A stretch of 36,224 nt of DNA from Eubacteriales Family XIII. Incertae Sedis bacterium (GTDB taxonomy: Bacteria; Bacillota; Clostridia; Peptostreptococcales; Anaerovoracaceae): positions 1-36,224 of the forward strand of contig JAISNR010000175.1 in the NCBI GenBank assembly GCA_031276135.1, read 5' to 3'. Of this stretch, positions 31,793-36,224 are shown one piece after another. The first letter of the stretch is position 1. Every line of letters begins with the position of its first letter. The translations under genes were made by a program, and so were the position numbers. The notes under the pieces are model-generated. The model worked only from the letters and a program-made list of their open reading frames with translations, was not told the DNA's origin and did not search any database.

Positions 31793-32878
31793 CTATTCCG
31801 CGGCCACGCGGCTCCCGTCCTCCAGCGCGCCGTCCGGCGACACGATGACGCGCTCCCCTTCTTCCAGATTCGCGCCGATCTCGTACAAATCCTTGCCCTT
31901 CAGACCCACTTCGACGCGCCGAAGCGCGGCGCGGCCCTCGTGCACCGCGTAGACGAAATCTTCGCCGTTCAGCGAGAACACGGCCTTGCGCGGCACGGTG
32001 ATCACGCCGTTCCTCTCATCGATCACGATCTCCAGCTCCACATCGCCGCCGAGCACGAAGCCTTCTTGGTCGTCCGCCGAGATCTCAACGTCCACGCGCT
32101 TTTGCGCGATGCCCAGCTCCGAGATTTCCTCGCGCACCTTGGGAAAAATCTTCGTCACGCGCGCGGCGCGGCCCGGAAGGTCGGTCAGGAGCACGGCGTC
32201 GCCGACGCGAACCTTCGCGGCGTCGTCCGCGAGCAGGCCGGCCCGGATGTACAGCTCGCTCATGTCGGAAACCTCCACGAGGGGAGCGCCCATGACGGCC
32301 GTGTCGCCCTCCGAGACGAAGAGCTCCGTCACCACGCCGGAGCGCGGCGCTTCCACGCGATTTTCCGGGGCGTTGTCCCGCGCGCCGCGAATCGTGTGCC
32401 GCAGCGCCTCCAACCGGGAGGAAAGCTCCTTCTCCGCCGTTTCCGCCGTGTCGCAATCGCTGCGGCTCACGGCGCCGCTTTCGTACAGCGCCCAAAGCCG
32501 GCTCACGTTCAGGCGCGCCTGCGCCAGCTGCGCCTCGAGGCCCGCCGCCTGCGCTTCCAGGCTTTTCACGTCCGAATCGGCGGCGGCGACGTCCATGATT
32601 AGGAGCGTCGCCCCGGCTTCCACCGCGTCGCCGGTCTCGCAGCGGACGGACAGGATGTCGTAATTGCCCTTTGCGAGAACCACGTTCACGCGGCGCGAGG
32701 CGACGACGCCCGTTTCCTCTATGGTTTCCGCGACGGCGCCGCGCGCCGCGACGGCCGTGTCCGCCGGAATCGCGCCGGAGCGCGTGTAGCCGTACGCGCC
32801 GGCGGCAAGCGCCGCCAAGAGCGCGACCGCGATCAAGAGGATCTTCTTCCTACCCTTTTTCATTTTGCCCTTCGTCAT
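31793..32878 (-). CDS. Membrane fusion protein (HlyD/MacA-like) of an ABC export system
   Basis: The 361-aa protein has an N-terminal membrane anchor (residues about 11-27) and a short lipoyl-like half-motif. A coiled-coil hairpin follows (about 95-165: DSDVKSLEAQAAGLEAQLAQAR to EKELSSRLEALRHTIRGARD). Then come the second half-motif (VEAPRSGVVTELFVSEGDTAVMGAPLVEV) and beta-barrel and membrane-proximal domains ending in GANLEEGERVIVSPDGAL. This is the MacA/HlyD adaptor plan. In a Gram-positive it would sit outside the membrane and cooperate with the FtsX-type permease and ATPase upstream. The ATG has GGGAGGCGAA before it, in a duplicated copy. Confidence 0.87.
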   Translation of the reverse strand: MTKGKMKKGRKKILLIAVALLAALAAGAYGYTRSGAIPADTAVAARGAVAETIEETGVVASRRVNVVLAKGNYDILSVRCETGDAVEAGATLLIMDVAAADSDVKSLEAQAAGLEAQLAQARLNVSRLWALYESGAVSRSDCDTAETAEKELSSRLEALRHTIRGARDNAPENRVEAPRSGVVTELFVSEGDTAVMGAPLVEVSDMSELYIRAGLLADDAAKVRVGDAVLLTDLPGRAARVTKIFPKVREEISELGIAQKRVDVEISADDQEGFVLGGDVELEIVIDERNGVITVPRKAVFSLNGEDFVYAVHEGRAALRRVEVGLKGKDLYEIGANLEEGERVIVSPDGALEDGSRVAAE

Positions 32879-32909
32879 TTCGCCTCCCTTGGCTTTCGCC
32901 TCCCTCGGC
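32879..32909 (-). repeat. Tandem duplication of the ribosome-binding segment before the fusion-protein gene
   Basis: On the minus strand GCCGAGGGAGGCGAAA is followed immediately by GCCAAGGGAGGCGAA and then ATG, so two copies of a strong Shine-Dalgarno (GGGAGG) lie in tandem. Only the nearer one is at a usable distance. The copy number could change by slippage and tune expression. Confidence 0.55.
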
Positions 32910-32948
32910 TTGTGCGCCGCCTCATTCCGCGCCCTTTTCGCGCGGCGG

Positions 32949-35312
32949 CTACGCCCGGTTCTTGAGCGCCGCCATGAAATCCAATTTTTGTATCTTCCTG
33001 TACGTGGCCGCCTGCGCGAGCACGATGAAGCACGCGGTCAGGAGCATGCCTTGCAGATAGTGTTCCGGCCCCGCCCGCAGATGCATGGTGTACTGCTCCG
33101 TGCTGAATATGTCCGAGCTGTAGATTAGAAGCAGGTTGGCCAAGGGAACGCCGGCGAGAACGCCCGCCGCGGAGATCGCGTTGTTCTCCTTGAGCAGGAG
33201 CCGGAATATCTCTCCGCCCGAAAAGCCCAATACGCGCAGCGACGAGAATTCACGCTCCCTTTCGCCTATGCTGATGATGGTCGCGTTGTACACGATGGCG
33301 AAGCCCAGCACACCGCTCAGCAGCACCATAAAAAATATGAAGGAATTCATGATCTGCGTGTACTTTTGGAACACCTCCATCGTCGCGGCGAGCGAGGACA
33401 CGGACGCGACCGCCGGCAGCTCCAAGAGCTTGCTTTCGGCGCGCGGGTCGCCGGCGTTCAGGAAGAATCCCGTGACGACGCCCGGCTCGAAATACGCCCG
33501 CGCCAGAGCGTCCGCGCGCATGTAGGCGTTGACGCCCATGGCCTGATAGACGACGCCTTCCACCTCCATCCATCGATCCTCCCGGCCCGCGATGTACGAG
33601 TGCAGCTTGACGCCGTCGCCCACGCCGACGCGCAGCTTTTTCGCCGCGTAATCGCTGAGCAGGAGCCCGTCCTCGGGTATGGCGACCGCCTTGCCCGCCT
33701 TGTCCTTGAAATGATAAAATATGGTATCTTTTTCCAATCCGATGACCGTGAGCGCGATCTCGCGAGGGCCCGCGGACAGCAGAACGGGGTATTCCAACTT
33801 TCCCTCGAATTCGCCCGCGTCGTCCACGACGCGCGCCGCGACCGGGAGCGCCCGCTCCGAAACGGGCCGTTTGAAGGAGACGTTGTAATCCATGGATTGG
33901 AATTCCGCCAACCCCTCGCCCAGCATGTCCGACATCATGGAGGGCATGGTGACGACGTACACCAACATGCCGTAGGTGAGGAACACGCCCACCAACACGA
34001 AAACGGTGCGCTTTTTGTTGCGAAACACGTTTTTCATGGCCATTTTGTCGCTGAACGAAAGGCGTTTCCAGACGAAGCGAAGGCGTTCGAGCAAGATTCG
34101 CTTGCCGGGCTTCGGGGATTCCGTGAGCATGGAATCCGCCGGGGAAACGCGCGCCGCGCCCCGCGCGCCGAATAGCCCCGCCGCGACGCAAAACGCGCAG
34201 GCCATGCACAGCGAAAGCATCATGTACCGCGCGTCCTCGGTTCGGCCGATCGTCGGCAGATAGTAAAATTCCATGTAATAGGTGGTCATGGCGTTTGCCG
34301 CGCCCATGCCGGCGACCGCTCCCGCGAGGCCCCCGGCCAAGGCGACCAGCAGCGCGTATTTTACGTAATACAGCAGCACCCGCGCCGAGGAATGGCCGAG
34401 CGCCTTCAAGATGCCGATGGAGCGCAGGTCGCGCTTCACCATGCGTCCGAGCATCATGGCCAGAATCAGCGCGGCGATGAGCAGGAACAGGACGGGCAGG
34501 GCGGTGGCCACCGCGTTCAGCTGGTCGATTTCCGAGTTCATCATGGCGTGACTGATCTGATTTTCGCGCTTCACGACGCTCCGCAGGCCGCAATCGTCGA
34601 GCGCCTTTTCGACCTTCTCCGCGAGCGCGTCGCGCGCGTCGGCGTCGAGGCCGTCTTCTTCCATTATTTGTATATCGTTGAAGTCGGCGGGCCGGTTCAG
34701 CAGCAGCCGTCCAAGCCGCTCGTCCATATAGACGACCCCGTAGCTCGCGTTGTCGGGCAGGATGCCTTGGTCGGGATCCGTCAGATAGATGAATTCCGGG
34801 CTCGAAACGACGCCCGCCACGGAAAAATTCGCGGGGCGGCCCGCGATTTGCAGCGTGATTTCGTCGTCCGGCCGTATGCCGCGCGCGTTCGCGAACTGCC
34901 GTATCACGAGAACCTTGCGGCTGCCCTCCTCCAAAAGCTCACCCTCCTCGAGGAACAGGCGGTTGACGCGCGCGTCCGCCGGCGTCGCGATCAACTTGAC
35001 GCGCGCGCGGTCGTCTCCCGCCTCGCCCGTGAGAAAGGGCACGTCCTCGCTGATGCGCCCCTCCGCCGCCGCGACGCCGTCGATTTCCGCCAGAGAGCGA
35101 AGCTGCCGCGCGCCGGCGCCGTCCACGAGACAGGACAGATCGGCGAAGCCGTATGCGTCGTAATAGGCGTACATGCCCTGTTTCAGGTTCACGGCGGAGA
35201 TGTTCATGGTCATGTAGAAGATCAGCCCGATCGCGAGCACCGTCGCCACGGCGATGAACTGGCCCTTTGTTTCTCTTATTGTGCGGAACAAAAGCTTGTC
35301 GATCGCCTTCAT
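32949..35312 (-). CDS. FtsX-family ABC permease
   Basis: The 787-aa permease has one N-terminal transmembrane helix (about 17-38), a large extracellular domain, and three helices at about 265-385. A further helix near 435-455, a second extracellular domain and three C-terminal helices (about 665-780) complete it. This is the duplicated FtsX/MacB_PCD arrangement of Gram-positive peptide-efflux or lipoprotein-translocation permeases. It starts 5 bp after the ATPase stop and 70 bp before the fusion-protein gene. The substrate is unknown; antimicrobial peptide export or envelope transport are both possible. Confidence 0.88.
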   Translation of the reverse strand: MKAIDKLLFRTIRETKGQFIAVATVLAIGLIFYMTMNISAVNLKQGMYAYYDAYGFADLSCLVDGAGARQLRSLAEIDGVAAAEGRISEDVPFLTGEAGDDRARVKLIATPADARVNRLFLEEGELLEEGSRKVLVIRQFANARGIRPDDEITLQIAGRPANFSVAGVVSSPEFIYLTDPDQGILPDNASYGVVYMDERLGRLLLNRPADFNDIQIMEEDGLDADARDALAEKVEKALDDCGLRSVVKRENQISHAMMNSEIDQLNAVATALPVLFLLIAALILAMMLGRMVKRDLRSIGILKALGHSSARVLLYYVKYALLVALAGGLAGAVAGMGAANAMTTYYMEFYYLPTIGRTEDARYMMLSLCMACAFCVAAGLFGARGAARVSPADSMLTESPKPGKRILLERLRFVWKRLSFSDKMAMKNVFRNKKRTVFVLVGVFLTYGMLVYVVTMPSMMSDMLGEGLAEFQSMDYNVSFKRPVSERALPVAARVVDDAGEFEGKLEYPVLLSAGPREIALTVIGLEKDTIFYHFKDKAGKAVAIPEDGLLLSDYAAKKLRVGVGDGVKLHSYIAGREDRWMEVEGVVYQAMGVNAYMRADALARAYFEPGVVTGFFLNAGDPRAESKLLELPAVASVSSLAATMEVFQKYTQIMNSFIFFMVLLSGVLGFAIVYNATIISIGEREREFSSLRVLGFSGGEIFRLLLKENNAISAAGVLAGVPLANLLLIYSSDIFSTEQYTMHLRAGPEHYLQGMLLTACFIVLAQAATYRKIQKLDFMAALKNRA

Positions 35313-35317
35313 ATGCT

Positions 35318-36025
35318 TTACCAGCGGATGTCGCGCGGATCCGCCGGGGCCGCGTTCACCCTGTTTTCGATCACCTCGCCGCTGCGCATGCGTATGACGC
35401 GGTCGCCCATGGCCGCGATGTCGGCGTTGTGCGTGATGACGACGACCGTCATCGCGAATTCCCGGTTCACCTTTTTCAGAAGCTCCAAAATGGTGACGCC
35501 CGTCTGAAAATCCAGCGCGCCCGTGGGTTCGTCGCAGAGCAGCAGCCTCGGGTTCTTCGCGATGGCGCGCGCGATGGAGACGCGCTGCTGCTCGCCGCCG
35601 GAGAGCTGCGAGGGGAAGTGATCCGCCCGCTCTCCGAGGCCAACATTGCGCAGGATCTCGCCGATGTCCAAGGGATCGCGGGATATCTCGACGGCGAGCT
35701 CCACGTTTTCCCGCGCCGTCAGGTTCGCCATCAGGTTGTAGAACTGAAAGACGAAGCCCACGCCGTACCTGCGGTATTCCGTCAAGCGCTTGTCGTCGAA
35801 GGCCGTGATCTCCATGCCGTCCACGAAGCAGCTGCCGCCGGACGGCGAATCCATGCCGCCGATGATGTTCAGGAGCGTGCTCTTGCCGCTGCCGCTGGGT
35901 CCGAGGATCACGACGAATTCGCCCGCGCCGATTTCAAAGCCGGCGTTCACGAGGGCGTGCACCGTCACCTCGCCCATGCGATAATCCTTCGAGAGGCCCT
36001 CGGCCCGTATGATCGGGTTTTCCAT
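35318..36025 (-). CDS. ABC transporter ATP-binding protein (MacB/LolD-like)
   Basis: The 235-aa ATPase has Walker [10 protein letters not shown], the [26 protein letters not shown] signature region and Walker [14 protein letters not shown], with the switch histidine in [11 protein letters not shown]-loop and D-loop sequences match the LolD/MacB export group that powers FtsX-type permeases. I start it at 36025 ([15 protein letters not shown]) because the fold begins there. The ribosome site is weak (GGTGG). The ORF track start at 36067 would add 14 codons overlapping the conserved 18-nt leader motif. First gene of the export operon. Confidence 0.9.
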   Translation of the reverse strand: MENPIIRAEGLSKDYRMGEVTVHALVNAGFEIGAGEFVVILGPSGSGKSTLLNIIGGMDSPSGGSCFVDGMEITAFDDKRLTEYRRYGVGFVFQFYNLMANLTARENVELAVEISRDPLDIGEILRNVGLGERADHFPSQLSGGEQQRVSIARAIAKNPRLLLCDEPTGALDFQTGVTILELLKKVNREFAMTVVVITHNADIAAMGDRVIRMRSGEVIENRVNAAPADPRDIRW

Positions 36026-36037
36026 GGGTGCCACCAT

Positions 36038-36055
36038 TGCAACCGTTCGGCTGCC
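36038..36055 (-). promoter_or_regulatory. 18-nt leader motif shared with the acyl-CoA dehydrogenase operon
   Basis: On the minus strand GGCAGCCGAACGGTTGCA lies 12 nt before the ATPase ATG at 36025. It is identical to 726-743, also 12 nt before its start codon. If translation began at the track start 36067 the motif would be coding, but the other copy lies in a leader. Confidence 0.45.
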
Positions 36056-36080
36056 AAAACATTGCAAAAATACAGTTTGT

Positions 36081-36132
36081 GTTACTACTCACCAACTCAA
36101 ATCAGAACTACTCAAACGCCGCGTCAGTTTTG
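36081..36132 (-). repeat. Dispersed 52-bp repeat, copy 2
   Basis: This is the reverse complement of the 10143-10194 copy at 43 of 52 positions. It lies 55 bp upstream of the ABC ATPase start. A weak promoter (TTGGTG, 17-base spacer, TATTTT with an extended TG) can be drawn on the minus strand at 36095-36067, overlapping the repeat. The two TGAGTAG boxes are again 23 bases apart. Confidence 0.55.
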
Positions 36133-36141
36133 TTCAGATCG

Positions 36142-36216
36142 GGTTCTGCCGACCCATTTGGCTCCCGGAGCGTACACAGACGTACGTGAGGAAGCCAATA
36201 TGGGGCGGCAGGTTCC
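36142..36216. repeat. Long imperfect inverted repeat at the right window edge
   Basis: GGTTCTGCCGACCCATTTGG pairs with GCCAATATGGGGCGGCAGGT across a short centre containing CGTAC-ACAGA-CGTACG. The arms are about 33 bases with several mismatches and directly adjoin the 52-bp repeat. Pairing may continue past the window end. It resembles a REP- or MITE-type intergenic palindrome or a strong RNA hairpin upstream of the ABC operon. Confidence 0.5.
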
Positions 36217-36224
36217 GAGATGGG

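Overview
The window looks like chromosomal DNA from a G+C-rich, probably anaerobic Bacillota (Firmicutes/Clostridia-type) bacterium. The evidence is the type of proteins present: an acyl-CoA dehydrogenase with EtfBA of the clostridial kind, an S-layer-homology (SLH) surface protein, copper-amine-oxidase-N 'stalk' domains, a DUF4349 lipoprotein, strong GGAGG-type ribosome binding sites and sigma-A-like promoters. No rRNA, tRNA, CRISPR array, transposase or phage gene was recognised.

Layout. 1-755 has no convincing gene: it holds a 21-bp inverted repeat bounding about 195 nt (a possible structured RNA) and a small cluster of DnaA-box-like 9-mers. 756-3758 (+) is an acyl-CoA dehydrogenase/etfB/etfA operon. 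It converges stop-on-stop with gltD-gltB (-, 3755-9977), the NADPH glutamate synthase. 10418-15820 (+) holds three envelope genes: a DUF4349 lipoprotein, an O-antigen-ligase-like membrane protein, and a WG-repeat/Ig-like/SLH protein followed by a clear intrinsic terminator.

15881-28954 (-) is a phosphonate-utilisation locus. Read in the direction of transcription it is phnG-phnH-phnI-phnJ-phnK-phnM-phnL-PHP phosphoesterase-hexapeptide transferase, then solute-binding lipoprotein-CehA/McbA-like PHP hydrolase-permease-ATPase-permease. A divergent GntR/HutC regulator (29202-29924, +) sits at its head. The transporter brings in a phosphonate. PhnGHIJ with PhnK/PhnL and PhnM would convert it to a ribosyl phosphonate and cleave the C-P bond. 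The PHP enzyme probably replaces PhnP and PhnN by taking the cyclic ribose phosphate straight to ribose 5-phosphate plus phosphate.

The most striking observation is in this locus. PhnJ is full length and conserved, and keeps the glycine equivalent to the E. coli glycyl-radical residue. It has nevertheless lost three of the four C-terminal cysteines (C244, C266 and C272 in E. coli numbering) that bind the radical-SAM cluster and form the catalytic thiyl radical. The adjacent PhnK carries a cysteine-dense insertion, with eight Cys between residues 22 and 55, that is absent from E. coli PhnK. This suggests a variant C-P lyase in which the metal or thiol chemistry has been relocated or changed.

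The right end has a two-domain stalk protein (+), then a MacAB-like efflux or export operon on the minus strand (ABC ATPase, FtsX-type permease, membrane fusion protein). Two intergenic signals tie distant operons together: a 52-bp repeat near 10.15 kb and 36.1 kb, and an identical 18-mer just upstream of the start codons at 756 and 36025.
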